Source: Synergistaceae bacterium
GTDB taxonomy: Bacteria; Synergistota; Synergistia; Synergistales; Aminobacteriaceae
DNA length: 61,668 nucleotides
Assembly (NCBI GenBank): GCA_018436595.1
Contig: JAHDLC010000042.1
Span: 1-61,668, forward strand
Direction: 5' to 3'
Shown here in pieces: positions 1-8,959 of the stretch. A program made the translations under genes and the position numbers. Position 1 is the stretch's first letter; each line of letters starts with the position of its first letter. The notes beneath the pieces are model-generated. The model did no database searches and was not told the origin of the DNA. It saw only the letters and a list, made by a program, of their open reading frames with translations.

Positions 1-1
1 C

Positions 2-763
2 ATCGGGACCTTCATCGGCGCCCTTCCCGGGGCGGGAGGACCCGTGGCCTCCATCATCGCCTACGACCAGGCCAGGAAGTCGGTGAAGAATCCCACCCGG
101 CCCTTCGGGGAAGGTGCTGTGGAGGGGGTCATCGCCAGCGAAGCGGCCAACAACGCCTGTATCGGCGGAGCCCTCATTCCCATGCTTACCCTTGCCGTTC
201 CGGGTGACGCCGTCACGGCGGTCATGCTGGCGGCATTCTACGTCCACGGCCTCCAGCCCGGGCCCCTTCTGTTCGTCCGGACGCCGGAACTGTTTTCCGT
301 GGTGCTCGCCGCCGGCTTTCTCGCCTGCTTCGCCATGCTCCTGCTCGGCATGACGGTGGTTCCCCGCCTCTCCGGAATCGTCCTCGTTCCGAAAAGGATC
401 CTCATGCCCCTGGTGACGGTGCTCTGCGTGGTGGGAACCTACGCCGTGAACTCGAGCATGTTCGACGTGGGGCTCATGTTCTGCTTCGGCCTCGCAGGAT
501 TTCTGATGAGGAGCAGGGGATACCCGGCAGCACCGCTGGTGCTCGGCCTTGTCCTCGGCGGCATGATGGATTCGAACCTCCGGCGGGCTGTGAATATGGC
601 CCTGGCGGGAGACAGCGTTTTCCTTGAGCTGTTCGGCCGCCCGACGACCCTGGTGCTTTCCTTCCTGGTAGCCTTCTCGGTCCTCGCCGCCGTTCCGGCG
701 GTAAAGGAACGGATCGGCGCGGCGGCATCCCGCCTTCTTTCGGTCTTTGGATCGGGCAGGTGA
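2..763 (+). CDS. Tripartite tricarboxylate transporter permease, TctA family (C-terminal part, start outside window)
   Basis: The reading frame is open from base 2, so the gene starts outside the window; 253 residues are visible. The first visible residues give the TctA glycine motif (TFIGALPGAGGPVASIIAYD), followed by the second conserved block (ASEAANNA, then GALIPMLTLAVPGD) and several hydrophobic helices. This is the C-terminal half of a roughly 500-residue, 12-helix inner-membrane permease that works with a periplasmic TctC binding protein and a small TctB subunit. The complete TctA at 12356-13849 carries the same two blocks, so this is a second TTT system. The substrate cannot be read from the sequence. 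A hairpin follows the stop codon. Confidence 0.9.
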   Translation: MGTFIGALPGAGGPVASIIAYDQARKSVKNPTRPFGEGAVEGVIASEAANNACIGGALIPMLTLAVPGDAVTAVMLAAFYVHGLQPGPLLFVRTPELFSVVLAAGFLACFAMLLLGMTVVPRLSGIVLVPKRILMPLVTVLCVVGTYAVNSSMFDVGLMFCFGLAGFLMRSRGYPAAPLVLGLVLGGMMDSNLRRAVNMALAGDSVFLELFGRPTTLVLSFLVAFSVLAAVPAVKERIGAAASRLLSVFGSGR

Positions 764-773
764 CGGAAAGTAC

Positions 774-805
774 GCAGGGCGGCCGCGGGGCGGCCCTGCT
801 TTATT
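774..805. terminator. Hairpin terminator between convergent genes
   Basis: GCAGGGC pairs with GCCCTGC, and after a G/G mismatch GCC pairs with GGC around a GCGG loop. The stem is followed by CTTTATT on the plus strand. It lies between the TctA stop and the stop of the minus-strand oxidoreductase. Confidence 0.55.
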
Positions 806-2087
806 CCAGGACAGCTCCTTCGTCCAGAAGGCTTTTCCTGAGGAGATCCCGTTCCAGCTCCCGGGGGAGACTGCCGGAGCGGATGGCGAGCCGTGCCGCG
901 GTACCGGCGGCGTGACCGGTGGCGAGGCACTGTCCCATGACCCTTGAAGACGCATAGGCTCCGGAGGTGACGGAAATGTTCCTCCCGGCGGCGAGGACGT
1001 TGTCCATTCCCCTGGGGAGGAGGGAACGGTAGGGGATGGTGTAGTCTTTTCCGCTCCACCTGTAGACGAGGCTGTTCCGTTCCCAGTCGTGGTACTCCAT
1101 GGGCCAGGAGCCAACGCAGACGCTGTCGGGAAAGACCCGCCCCTCCATGATGTCCTCTTCAGTCAGGGTGTAAAAGCATTCCGTCCGGGAGGCTTCCCTG
1201 ATCCCGAGGGCGGGGGCGATGCAGGACAGGACGGCCTTCCCGAATCCCGGGACGTATTTCCGGAAGAACCGGGCGTTTTCCAGGACCTTTTCCCGTCCCC
1301 CGGTCAGCCCCCGGGTGACGTCCCCCGGAACTGCGGAATCGGCCTTCACCCAGTTGGCGTTCACGATGGCGGCGGTGCCGCACGGGAGGACCGTAAGGAC
1401 GCCGTTGCCCCGTTCCTGGGTGATGTCGCCCTTCGAACGGGCCTCCGTCATGAGGGAAGCGATCCGGTCCTTGGTGACGGTCCTGGCCGTTTCTCCGTCC
1501 ACGCCGTCCATGCGGAAGACCAGGGTTCCCGCCTGGAGTTTCCCCCCCTCGGGGGAAAGGACGGCGCCGGATGGGGCGAAGGGGGCGAGGAGGGCCTTTC
1601 CCGCAGCGTCGACGGCTATCTTCGGCAGGATGACCGTCCGGCTTCCTGATTCGGAGTTCACCGTTTCTACGGAATGGAGTCTTTCCCCGTCGAAGGAGGC
1701 GCCGGTGACAAGGGTCGAAAGGTGAAGATCCGTCCCCGTGCGGAGTACCATCCGGTCGAGGGCGCAGGCAAGAAGTTCGGGATCGCAGATGTCGCTCCTG
1801 TGGGTCTCCCGGTTCACACCCTCGTCCAGGCCTCCGAGGATTTTCAGTTCGGCGGCGAGGGCGTCCCGGGCTCCTCCCGAAATCTTCCGCCGCTCCCCGA
1901 GGGAAGAGTAGCACCCGCAGAGGGTGCTCACCAGTCCGTTGGTGGCCGTTCCGCCGAGGCGGCCCGTTTTTTCCGCCAGAACGACCGAAATTCCCGGGGC
2001 CGACGCGGCCCATGCCGCCGCAGCCCCGGCGGAACCGCCGCCGAGGATGAGAATATCGCAGCGCAGGGTGGAGGAAACTGTTTTCAC
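801..2087 (-). CDS. FAD-dependent oxidoreductase (FAD_oxidored family)
   Basis: About 428 residues. An N-terminal Rossmann nucleotide-binding motif, ILGGGSAGAAAAWAA, is followed by an acidic strand end (VLAEKTGRLGGTATNGL), typical of flavoproteins of the FAD_oxidored group (PF12831, succinate dehydrogenase/fumarate reductase-like fold). The C-terminal part has the second FAD contact, VLAAGRNISVTSGAYASSRVMGQC. No signal peptide is seen, so it is probably cytoplasmic. An ATG at 2093 lies only two bases from the GGAG, whereas the GTG at 2087 lies eight bases from it, so I take GTG as the start. It sits tail to tail with a carrier permease and head to head with a diguanylate cyclase. The substrate is unknown; oxidation of an imported organic acid is possible. 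Confidence 0.85.
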   Translation of the reverse strand: MKTVSSTLRCDILILGGGSAGAAAAWAASAPGISVVLAEKTGRLGGTATNGLVSTLCGCYSSLGERRKISGGARDALAAELKILGGLDEGVNRETHRSDICDPELLACALDRMVLRTGTDLHLSTLVTGASFDGERLHSVETVNSESGSRTVILPKIAVDAAGKALLAPFAPSGAVLSPEGGKLQAGTLVFRMDGVDGETARTVTKDRIASLMTEARSKGDITQERGNGVLTVLPCGTAAIVNANWVKADSAVPGDVTRGLTGGREKVLENARFFRKYVPGFGKAVLSCIAPALGIREASRTECFYTLTEEDIMEGRVFPDSVCVGSWPMEYHDWERNSLVYRWSGKDYTIPYRSLLPRGMDNVLAAGRNISVTSGAYASSRVMGQCLATGHAAGTAARLAIRSGSLPRELERDLLRKSLLDEGAVLE

Positions 2088-2286
2088 GGCCATCTCTCCG
2101 TTCGTTGACGTTTTTTTCCGCAGCCCTTCCCGGCCCGGGGAACAGGGGGTACGCTCAGGTCCAGGAAAGGGAGAAAAGTTTCTGTTTCATAAGAAAAAGA
2201 ATTCCATGAAACGGCATTTTGTACTATGATAACAGATTGTGAGAAATCGAGAATGCTGCCATACCTTTGCAGGAGGCGAATGTGCC

Positions 2287-4116
2287 ATGGCGAAAGCGCC
2301 CCGGGAACAGCATCCCCTGAATGAAGGCACTCCCCTGAACGGGACCAGGTTCTATGGTCCCGGAAGGGGTATTTCGGACGGGGATGAAGCATCCTGCCCG
2401 GAGATCCTCCGGGACATCACCCGGAATAAAGGGAAAGACCGGTGGATCGAAAACCTGTCATCCACCCTCCCGGGGATGCTCTTCCAGGTGAGGCGGGAGC
2501 CTTCCGGCAAAGAGGCGATCACCTGCATCGGCGGAACCCTGGCCGCCCGCTTCGGCTTCCGTGCCGGCCATGCAACGGTGGACAGGGAGGAGTTTTTCCG
2601 GAACGTCCCGTCCGGCGACCTTCCCCGGGTCGTCCGGTCTTTCAGGGATGCCGTTGAAAAAAAGGATACCTGGCGGTGCGAATTCTGTCTTGAACTTCCC
2701 CAGGGCTGCCGGTTCTGTGTCGAAGGGACGGCGTCGCCTGCGGAGGAGCCTGACGGCACTCTCCTGTGGTTCGGCTACCTCGCCGATGTAACGGAGCGGA
2801 AAGAGCTCGAGGAGCGGCTGAAGGACCAGCTGGAGCTCCAGGAGCAGATCTTCGCCACCATCCCGGTGCCCCTTGTCCTCAAGGATCATCACTCCCGGTT
2901 CCTCCAGGTCAACGAGGCCTTTGCGGACTTTGTGAACCTCCCGAGGAAGGAGATCATGGGGAAGGGGCCCTACGAGGTCTTCGGTCCGGATCTGGCCGAA
3001 CTGGTCTTCCGGGAAGACGAGGAAATCCGGCGGACGGGGGAGACGAAAATGGATCTCGAGCGCAGGGTGAAGGACGGGCACGGCCGCCTCATGTGGCTCA
3101 AATCCTACAAGGGACCCATACGGAACAGCCGGGGAGATGTCGTGGGCATCGTGGGGGGCAACATGGACATATCCGCCGTCAAGGACGCGGAGGAAGCCTT
3201 AAGGGAGAGCGAGGCCCGGTGGAAGTTCGCCCTGGAAGGATCGGGGGCGGGAGTCTGGGACCTCAACGTGAGGACCGGCGACATCTTCTTCTCGAAACAG
3301 TGGAAGGCCCTGCTCGGCTATGAAGACCACGAGATACGGAATTCCCTGGATGAATGGAAGAGACTGATTCATCCCGACGACGCCGAAGCGACCTTCCGGC
3401 AGATTGAGCTGACCCACGGGGAAAATGAGGACGTCTGCACTGCCGAGTTCCGGATGAAGCGGAAGGACGGGAAGTGGGCCTGGATCCTCGGCTTGGGGAA
3501 AGTGGTGGAGCGCGACGGAGAGGGGAGACCGCTCCGGGTGATCGGAACCCACACCGATATCACCGAACGGAAGAACGCGGAGAAGATTATCTTCCACCAG
3601 GCCACACACGACGCACTCACCGACCTGGCCAACAGGTCCCTGTTCAACGACCGGCTCGGGATGGCCATGGCCGAGGCCAGGCGGTGCCGGAAAAAAGTCG
3701 GGGTCATCTTTCTCGACCTGGACAATTTCAAGAAAGTGAATGACGCCATGGGGCATTCCGCGGGAGATCTGTTGCTTGTCGGCGCCGCGGAGAGGATGCG
3801 GCGCACCCTCAGAGATACGGACACCCTGGCCAGGATCGGCGGGGATGAATTTGCGTTTCTTTTCCCGATGGTGGAGGACCGGCCCGAGGTGGAGGCCGTG
3901 GCGGCCCGGATTCTGGAAGCCCTCTCGGTTCCTTTTCCGGTTGAGGGCCGGGAGTTCGTCATTTCAGGCAGCCTGGGGATCTGCCTCTTTCCGGACGATG
4001 GAGACGACGGGCAGACGCTCATGAAGAGGGCCGACACCGCCATGTACGAGGCAAAGCGGGCGGGGAAGAACACCTGGCGCCACTGGACAGGGTTCCCCTG
4101 TTCCGCCAACGGGTAA
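2287..4116 (+). CDS. Diguanylate cyclase with three PAS domains
   Basis: 609 residues. Three PAS/PAC units cover roughly residues 50-170, 180-300 and 310-430; the second and third are introduced by the linkers DVTERKELEER and AEEALRESEARW. A GGDEF domain covers about 435-609. The catalytic GGDEF is intact at 518-522, and RDTD at 509-512 is an RxxD allosteric site in the usual position, so the enzyme should make c-di-GMP from GTP and be product-inhibited. No membrane segment is seen, so the sensing is cytoplasmic. The start is the ATG at 2287, ten bases after AGGAGG; a longer frame from a GTG at 2239 would include that ribosome site. The ligand of the PAS domains is unknown. Confidence 0.93.
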   Translation: MAKAPREQHPLNEGTPLNGTRFYGPGRGISDGDEASCPEILRDITRNKGKDRWIENLSSTLPGMLFQVRREPSGKEAITCIGGTLAARFGFRAGHATVDREEFFRNVPSGDLPRVVRSFRDAVEKKDTWRCEFCLELPQGCRFCVEGTASPAEEPDGTLLWFGYLADVTERKELEERLKDQLELQEQIFATIPVPLVLKDHHSRFLQVNEAFADFVNLPRKEIMGKGPYEVFGPDLAELVFREDEEIRRTGETKMDLERRVKDGHGRLMWLKSYKGPIRNSRGDVVGIVGGNMDISAVKDAEEALRESEARWKFALEGSGAGVWDLNVRTGDIFFSKQWKALLGYEDHEIRNSLDEWKRLIHPDDAEATFRQIELTHGENEDVCTAEFRMKRKDGKWAWILGLGKVVERDGEGRPLRVIGTHTDITERKNAEKIIFHQATHDALTDLANRSLFNDRLGMAMAEARRCRKKVGVIFLDLDNFKKVNDAMGHSAGDLLLVGAAERMRRTLRDTDTLARIGGDEFAFLFPMVEDRPEVEAVAARILEALSVPFPVEGREFVISGSLGICLFPDDGDDGQTLMKRADTAMYEAKRAGKNTWRHWTGFPCSANG

Positions 4117-4143
4117 ATTTACAGGAAGAAAGGATGGAAAAAA

Positions 4144-5295
4144 ATGTTCCCTTCATTCAGCTATGAAATGCCCACCAGGGTGGAGTTCGGCCGGGGAGCG
4201 GCGCTCCGTACGGGGGAAGAGGCAGGGAGGATCGGCGGGACGCGGGTGCTGCTGATTTCCGACGAAGGGGTCCGCAGGGCGGGACTGCTCGACCGCATCA
4301 CGGAGAGCCTTGACCGGGCTTCCGTTCCCTGGGACCTGTTTCTCGATGTGGAGCCCAACCCGAAGGACCGGAATGTTCATGCCGCTGCTGCGGCAGTGTC
4401 CGAAACGGGGGCGGACTGTCTCGTGGCGGTGGGGGGAGGCAGCCCCATCGACTGCGCCAAGGCCGTGGCCATCGTGGCGGCGGCGGGGGGCAAGGTCAGG
4501 GAATACGAGGGACGGTTCACAACCTCCGTCCTCCCCCTCCCGATCATCGCCGTGCCCACCACGGCGGGAACGGCGAGTGAACTGACCTTCGGCTCAGTCA
4601 TCACCGACACGGCGGCGAAATTCAAGTTCACCGTCAAGAGTCCCCTGCTGGCCCCGAAGGTGGCCCTGGCGGACCCTGAAATGACGGCCACCATGCCGAA
4701 AAGCCTCACCGCATTCACGGGGATGGATGCCCTGACCCACGCCATCGAAGCCTATACCTGCCGGGCCGCCACCCCCTTCTCCGACGCTCCCGCCATCGTG
4801 GCCATGGAACTCATCGGGAAGTATCTCCGCAGGGCCTGGAAGGACGGCTCCGACATGGAGGCCAGGGAAGGGATGCTCCTCGGAAGCCTCCTTGCGGGAG
4901 TGGCCTTCAGCCATTCCGACGTGGCGGCGGTCCACTGCCTCGCCGAGGCCCTGGGCGCACTGTACGACGCCCCTCATGGAGCCTGCAACTCCATTGCCCT
5001 TCCGGCCATAATGGAGTTTTCCATGGATGCCTGCGTCGACCGGTATGCCCGGGTTGCCGCCTGCCTCGGCCTGGCGTTCTCCACACCCCGGGAGGGAGCG
5101 GAAAAGGCAGTGGAGGAAGTGAAGAGGATGGCCGTTGACCTTGAGCTGCCCTCCCTTTCTGTTTTCGGCGTCAGGGAGGAGGATTTCGACGAAATCGCCG
5201 CGAAATCGGAGGCGAATTCCTCGAACCCGGACAATCCGAAGATCATGAAACAGAACGACTACATCGCCGTGCTCCGGAAACTGACGGGAAAATAG
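4144..5295 (+). CDS. Iron-containing alcohol dehydrogenase
   Basis: 383 residues, the normal length for the type III (iron) alcohol dehydrogenase family. The nucleotide-binding GGGS is at 97-100. Metal ligands are in place: D195 and H199 in GMDALTHAIEAY, H264 in VHCLAEALG and H278 in DAPHGACN. The family interconverts short alcohols and aldehydes, or hydroxyacids and oxoacids, with NAD(P)H in the cytoplasm. It starts 27 bases after the diguanylate cyclase and may be cotranscribed with it. Substrate specificity (butanol, lactaldehyde, propanediol, 4-hydroxybutyrate) cannot be decided from the sequence. Confidence 0.92.
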   Translation: MFPSFSYEMPTRVEFGRGAALRTGEEAGRIGGTRVLLISDEGVRRAGLLDRITESLDRASVPWDLFLDVEPNPKDRNVHAAAAAVSETGADCLVAVGGGSPIDCAKAVAIVAAAGGKVREYEGRFTTSVLPLPIIAVPTTAGTASELTFGSVITDTAAKFKFTVKSPLLAPKVALADPEMTATMPKSLTAFTGMDALTHAIEAYTCRAATPFSDAPAIVAMELIGKYLRRAWKDGSDMEAREGMLLGSLLAGVAFSHSDVAAVHCLAEALGALYDAPHGACNSIALPAIMEFSMDACVDRYARVAACLGLAFSTPREGAEKAVEEVKRMAVDLELPSLSVFGVREEDFDEIAAKSEANSSNPDNPKIMKQNDYIAVLRKLTGK

Positions 5296-5327
5296 CACCG
5301 GAGCGGGAAAGACGGCATGCCGGACAG

Positions 5328-5361
5328 AAAAAACGGCCCGGGGCGGAAAAGCCCCGGGCCG
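5328..5361 (-). terminator. Strong rho-independent terminator of the betaine-type ABC operon
   Basis: An 11-bp perfect stem (5334-5344 with 5351-5361), almost all G/C, has a six-base loop. On the minus strand it is followed by a run of six T (A at 5328-5333). It also separates the operon from the convergent alcohol dehydrogenase. Confidence 0.9.
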
Positions 5362-5382
5362 GTGCATGACGCGGCAGTGAAA

Positions 5383-6234
5383 TTATCTCTTTGGCGGTTC
5401 CCAGCGCTTCGCCATGTTCTGGGTCAGGCGGTCGATGACGATGGCCAGGAACACCACGCTCATGCCTGCTTCGAACCCTCTCCCCACGTCGATGCGGTTG
5501 ATGGAGAGCAGAACTTCCTGTCCGAGTCCCCTGGCGCCGATCATGGAGGATATGACCACCATGGCCAGGGCCATCATGGTCGTCTGGTTCACCCCCGCCA
5601 GGATGCTCGGCATGGCGAGAGGAAGACGGACCTCCTTCAGGAGCTGCCACCGCGTGGCGCCGTAGGCCAGGGCCGCTTCCTCCACGGGCTTGGGAACCTG
5701 GTTCAGTCCCAGTGCCGTAAGGCGTATCACCGGGGGAAGGGCGTAGATAAGGGTCGCCAGCACCGCCGGGACTTTTCCGAGACCGAAGAGCATCATCGCA
5801 GGGATCAGATAGACGAAGCTCGGCATGGTCTGCATGCCGTCCAGTACGGGACGAAGAACGGCGGCCACGGGCTTCAGTTCCGCCATGAGCACGCCGAGGG
5901 GAAGGCCGATGATCAGGGCCATGAGGACGGCGGTGATGATGACCGACAGGCTTTCTATCGCCATCGCCCAGAGGCCGAACATGCCGATGACAAAGGGCAG
6001 CGATGCCAGGACCACCGACGCGATGAGCTTCTTTGAGGAGTACCAGCTCAGCAGAAACACCACCGCTATGTAGGCCCACCACGGGATGAAGGAGAGCACC
6101 GAATTGACTCCGAGGAGGAAGGAGAGAATCCCGTGGGATATGGAATCGAATACGGGACCGTAGGCCTCGATGAGATTGTTGATGAAGTCGTTTACCGGGC
6201 CTGCCACATGGTACCGGAACATTTCAGGAAACAT
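5383..6234 (-). CDS. ABC transporter permease, glycine betaine/proline type (ProW/OpuAB-like)
   Basis: 283 residues with about six hydrophobic helices. It carries the BPD_transp_1 coupling motif around EEAALAYGATRWQLLKEVRLP, followed by A-x-P-S-I-L-A-G. The closest family is the quaternary-ammonium (betaine, choline, proline) permeases. The start is the ATG at 6234, preceded by AAAGGAGG, which lies inside the end of the upstream ATPase gene. The two genes therefore overlap by 11 bases and are probably translationally coupled. It is the last gene of a binding protein-ATPase-permease operon. Whether it imports an osmolyte or a methylated-amine growth substrate is open. Confidence 0.9.
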   Translation of the reverse strand: MFPEMFRYHVAGPVNDFINNLIEAYGPVFDSISHGILSFLLGVNSVLSFIPWWAYIAVVFLLSWYSSKKLIASVVLASLPFVIGMFGLWAMAIESLSVIITAVLMALIIGLPLGVLMAELKPVAAVLRPVLDGMQTMPSFVYLIPAMMLFGLGKVPAVLATLIYALPPVIRLTALGLNQVPKPVEEAALAYGATRWQLLKEVRLPLAMPSILAGVNQTTMMALAMVVISSMIGARGLGQEVLLSINRIDVGRGFEAGMSVVFLAIVIDRLTQNMAKRWEPPKR

Positions 6235-7165
6235 GAGGGGTCCCCTCCTTTCCTGCCCTGTTTTTCGCAAGGACCTCTTCGGCCCGCCTCATGTGTTCCC
6301 GTTCGTCGCTGACGAACCTGGAGACGTAATCATCGGCCGGGTTCGCTATGACTTCGTCGGGCGAGCCCACCTGGACGATCTCTCCTTTTTTCATTATGGC
6401 CATGCGGTCACCCATGCGGAGTGCCTCGGAAAGGTCGTGGGTCACGAAGAATATGGTCTTGTGCATGACTTTCTGGAGGTGGATCATCTCGTCCTGCAGC
6501 TCCCGCCGGATGAGGGGGTCGAGGCCGCTGAAGGGCTCGTCCATGAGCAGGATCGGGGCGTCCATGACGAGGGCCCGGGCGATTCCCACCCTCTGGCGCA
6601 TGCCGCCGCTCAGGGAGGCGGGGTAGTACTTCTCCCATCCCTTGAGCCCAACCTTTTCGAGAGCGTCGGCCGCCTTTTCCTTCCTGCCTTCCTTCTCGTC
6701 TCCCCTGAGCTTCAGGCCGAAGGTGACGTTCTGAAGAACCGTGCGGTGAGGCAGCAGGCCGTAATGCTGGAACACCATGGCGATCTTTTCCCTGCGGAAA
6801 TTGACGAGCTGTCTCCTGTTCATGGCCGTGACGTTCTCGCCGTTGATGATGATATCACCGGACGTGGGCTCCACAAGGCGGAGGAGGCAGCGGATGAGCG
6901 TCGATTTCCCGCTGCCGGAGAGGCCCATGATGATGAACGTCTCTCCCTGCCTGATTTCGAGGGAGACGTTCTTCATGGCCACTACTGCGTCCTCTCCCTT
7001 ATCCAGCTCCTCGACAAGCTCCTCGTTTTCAACGTCCGAGGAGGAGACGCTCATGCCCTTTTTCCTGGTGTAGATCTTCCAGAGGTCGCGGATGAGAATA
7101 GCCTCCATGCCGGCCGCGGCGCCGGGAACTCCGGCGCTGGCGTCCTGCTGCTGGGGGGCGTCCAA
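6224..7165 (-). CDS. ABC transporter ATP-binding protein, glycine betaine/proline type (ProV/OpuAA-like)
   Basis: 313 residues. Walker A GLSGSGKST at 81-89, signature LSGGMRQRV, Walker B ILLMDEPFSGLDP and switch His in FVTHDLSEA are all intact. An N-terminal extension and the positively charged start of the nucleotide domain resemble ProV, but the C-terminal tail is short and I see no CBS pair, so direct osmotic gating by CBS domains is unlikely. The start is a TTG at 7165 placed seven bases after the GGAGGA that ends the binding-protein gene. The next ATG, 57 bases later, has no ribosome site. Confidence 0.92.
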   Translation of the reverse strand: MDAPQQQDASAGVPGAAAGMEAILIRDLWKIYTRKKGMSVSSSDVENEELVEELDKGEDAVVAMKNVSLEIRQGETFIIMGLSGSGKSTLIRCLLRLVEPTSGDIIINGENVTAMNRRQLVNFRREKIAMVFQHYGLLPHRTVLQNVTFGLKLRGDEKEGRKEKAADALEKVGLKGWEKYYPASLSGGMRQRVGIARALVMDAPILLMDEPFSGLDPLIRRELQDEMIHLQKVMHKTIFFVTHDLSEALRMGDRMAIMKKGEIVQVGSPDEVIANPADDYVSRFVSDEREHMRRAEEVLAKNRAGKEGTPHVS

Positions 7166-8170
7166 CTATTTCTCCTCCTTCAGCGCCGCGGAGATTTTTT
7201 CGGCCACATCGGAGGGAACCCAGGCCTTCCACACGTCCTCGTAGTTTTTCAGGAACCAGACGGCGGCCTTCTGTGTATCGGCTTTCTCGTTGAACATGAA
7301 CCCGAGGACCTTGTTGTTCTGCTCAAGGGTGGTGCTGTAGTTCCTCAAAAAAGCCGCGATGTCGGGATTGGCCTCCACGAACTTCGTGTTGGCGACCACG
7401 AGGACGCGAACGGAAGGAATGGCGCATGCGTACAGTTTTTCGTCGTTCCAGAGTTTCTCGTCGTAGGGGGGCTCCTCGAGCTTGGTCATGTCCAGAAGAC
7501 CCATGACCCAGGTGGGCTCCCAGTAATAGGCCAGCACCGGTTCGCCGCGGTCATAAGCTCTCTTGATGGCAGCCGAAAGGGCGGTTTCCGAACCGGCGGA
7601 AAAGGCGTCGTAGTGCTCGTCCAGGCCATAGCCCCTGATCTTCATCTCGTTGATCGAGGTCACCTTCCATCCGGCCGGACCGTTGAGAAGCCGTCCCTTT
7701 TTGGGGTTCTCGGGGTCTTTGAAGAGTTCCCAGTACTTCGGAAGATCCGCGACGGACTTGAGATCCGGGGCCACAGCCTTGATGCCCCGCTTTTCGTCCC
7801 CCTTGATCATGTAGGTGGGAACGTACCATCCCTGGGGAGCGTCGGGGAAATTGGTCCCGAGGCTCACCATCTTCCCGCTTTTTGTGGTCTTCTCCCAGTA
7901 CTCGAGGAGGTTGTCGACCCAGCCCTCCATGGAGAAGTCGGCGTCGCCGCGCTCCATGCCCATGAACCCGGGAAGGGATTCGGCAAAGATGAAGTCCGTT
8001 TCCCTGCCGTATCCTTTTTCGATGATGTAGGCGGCGATGCGGTTGTGGACCTGGACGCTGTCCCAGCTGAAATCGACCAGCGTCACCGGGCGGGCGGCAG
8101 CAATGCCGGGCACGGCCGCGGCCAGGCACAGGACGGCAAGAATAAGCGCACATGCGGTTCGCATTTTCAT
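7166..8170 (-). CDS. ABC transporter substrate-binding protein, glycine betaine/choline type (ProX/OpuAC-like)
   Basis: 334 residues with a cleavable signal peptide (basic start, hydrophobic stretch, cleavage near GIAAARP). The mature part begins VTLVDFSWDSVQVHNRIAAY and continues with the OpuAC-fold pattern (LPGFMGMERGDADFSMEGW). Several Trp and Tyr residues (W54, W58, W165-like) could form the aromatic cage for a quaternary amine, but the exact cage cannot be assigned by eye. AGGAGG precedes the ATG by seven bases. It is the first gene of the operon, behind a good sigma-70 promoter, with its stop almost touching the ATPase start. Confidence 0.9.
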   Translation of the reverse strand: MKMRTACALILAVLCLAAAVPGIAAARPVTLVDFSWDSVQVHNRIAAYIIEKGYGRETDFIFAESLPGFMGMERGDADFSMEGWVDNLLEYWEKTTKSGKMVSLGTNFPDAPQGWYVPTYMIKGDEKRGIKAVAPDLKSVADLPKYWELFKDPENPKKGRLLNGPAGWKVTSINEMKIRGYGLDEHYDAFSAGSETALSAAIKRAYDRGEPVLAYYWEPTWVMGLLDMTKLEEPPYDEKLWNDEKLYACAIPSVRVLVVANTKFVEANPDIAAFLRNYSTTLEQNNKVLGFMFNEKADTQKAAVWFLKNYEDVWKAWVPSDVAEKISAALKEEK

Positions 8171-8272
8171 GCAAACACCTCCTGGAATAAAATAGAATCT
8201 TGGATGTTGTACGAGGATTACATCCGCAGAAATAAGTTGACTGTTTTCCTGGCGGGAGATTTATGTTATCTG

Positions 8273-8301
8273 ATTAAAACTCAAGGCGCACAATTTGTCA
8301 A
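8273..8301 (-). promoter_or_regulatory. Sigma-70 promoter of the betaine-type ABC operon
   Basis: On the minus strand TTGACA (8301-8296) and TTTAAT (8278-8273) are separated by exactly 17 bases. The predicted start of transcription near 8266 leaves a leader of roughly 95 bases before the binding-protein gene. Confidence 0.75.
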
Positions 8302-8404
8302 GATAGATAATTCGGTAATGTATGCATTCGTCGTCCCAGTGGAAGAAAGGGGAGCGTGAGGATATACTATTCAGTTAATCTACAAGTCAAAGGGGGGCGT
8401 TTCA

Positions 8405-8881
8405 ATGAAAAATATCGTGAACGGCATGAAGGGGTATTATGACCGGGGGATGGAATTTCTTTTCAGGCTGATCGATGAATGTCCTGACGATCTCTGGACG
8501 AAAAAAGGCGGCGGGTTCTTTTACTGGCAGCAGGTGTACCATGCTTTTTTCTGCGTGGATTACTTCCTTCTCCCGCCGGACGGGGAAATGGCGGATGAGC
8601 CCTACGGGAGAGCCGTGGCCATGTTCAGCGAAGTTCCCCCGTCGGCCCCTTCCAAGGAGACCGTGAGAGAGTTTGGAGCGACCATGAAAAAGAAGGCCGA
8701 CGAATGGATCGCCTCCCTTGATGACGAATCCCTGGGAGCCAGGCATGAGGGAATGACGGCCCGGAAAAAGGCTGAAACCTGCAACGGGGCGGTTTTTGCC
8801 TCCCTGTGCGGCCACAACATGTACCATGTCGGCTGCCTTGACTCGGTGCTTCGGGAGCACGGACTGAAGGGAGTGTACTGA
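8405..8881 (+). CDS. DinB-family (DinB/YfiT-like) putative metal-binding protein
   Basis: 158 residues, mostly helical, with the size and pattern of the DinB/DUF664 four-helix bundle. A first helix ends in FYWQQVYHAFFCVDYFL (histidine H46 region), a middle segment covers residues 60-110, and the last helices carry CGHNMYHVGCLDSVLRE with histidines in the usual metal-binding spacing. Family members are often thiol-dependent transferases or have no known role. A purine-rich GGGGGG site precedes the ATG. It stands alone, divergent from the betaine-type operon. The family call rests on pattern only. Confidence 0.65.
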   Translation: MKNIVNGMKGYYDRGMEFLFRLIDECPDDLWTKKGGGFFYWQQVYHAFFCVDYFLLPPDGEMADEPYGRAVAMFSEVPPSAPSKETVREFGATMKKKADEWIASLDDESLGARHEGMTARKKAETCNGAVFASLCGHNMYHVGCLDSVLREHGLKGVY

Positions 8882-8923
8882 TCCGGGATCCGGCAGGGGG
8901 AATCGGGGGAATTGTTCCCCGCC

Positions 8924-8953
8924 TTGACAAAAGGAATCCACCTGGACTATAGT
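8924..8953 (+). promoter_or_regulatory. Sigma-70 promoter upstream of a short transcript
   Basis: TTGACA at 8924-8929 and TATAGT at 8948-8953 with an 18-base spacer. The predicted start is near 8960. An intrinsic terminator follows only about 100 bases later. Confidence 0.75.
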
Positions 8954-8959
8954 TAAAGC

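Noticed and set aside
6170-8359. 729-codon frame on the plus strand
   Set aside because: It is antisense to the three betaine-type ABC genes, which have clear motifs; no ribosome site, and its composition follows the third-position GC of the opposite strand.
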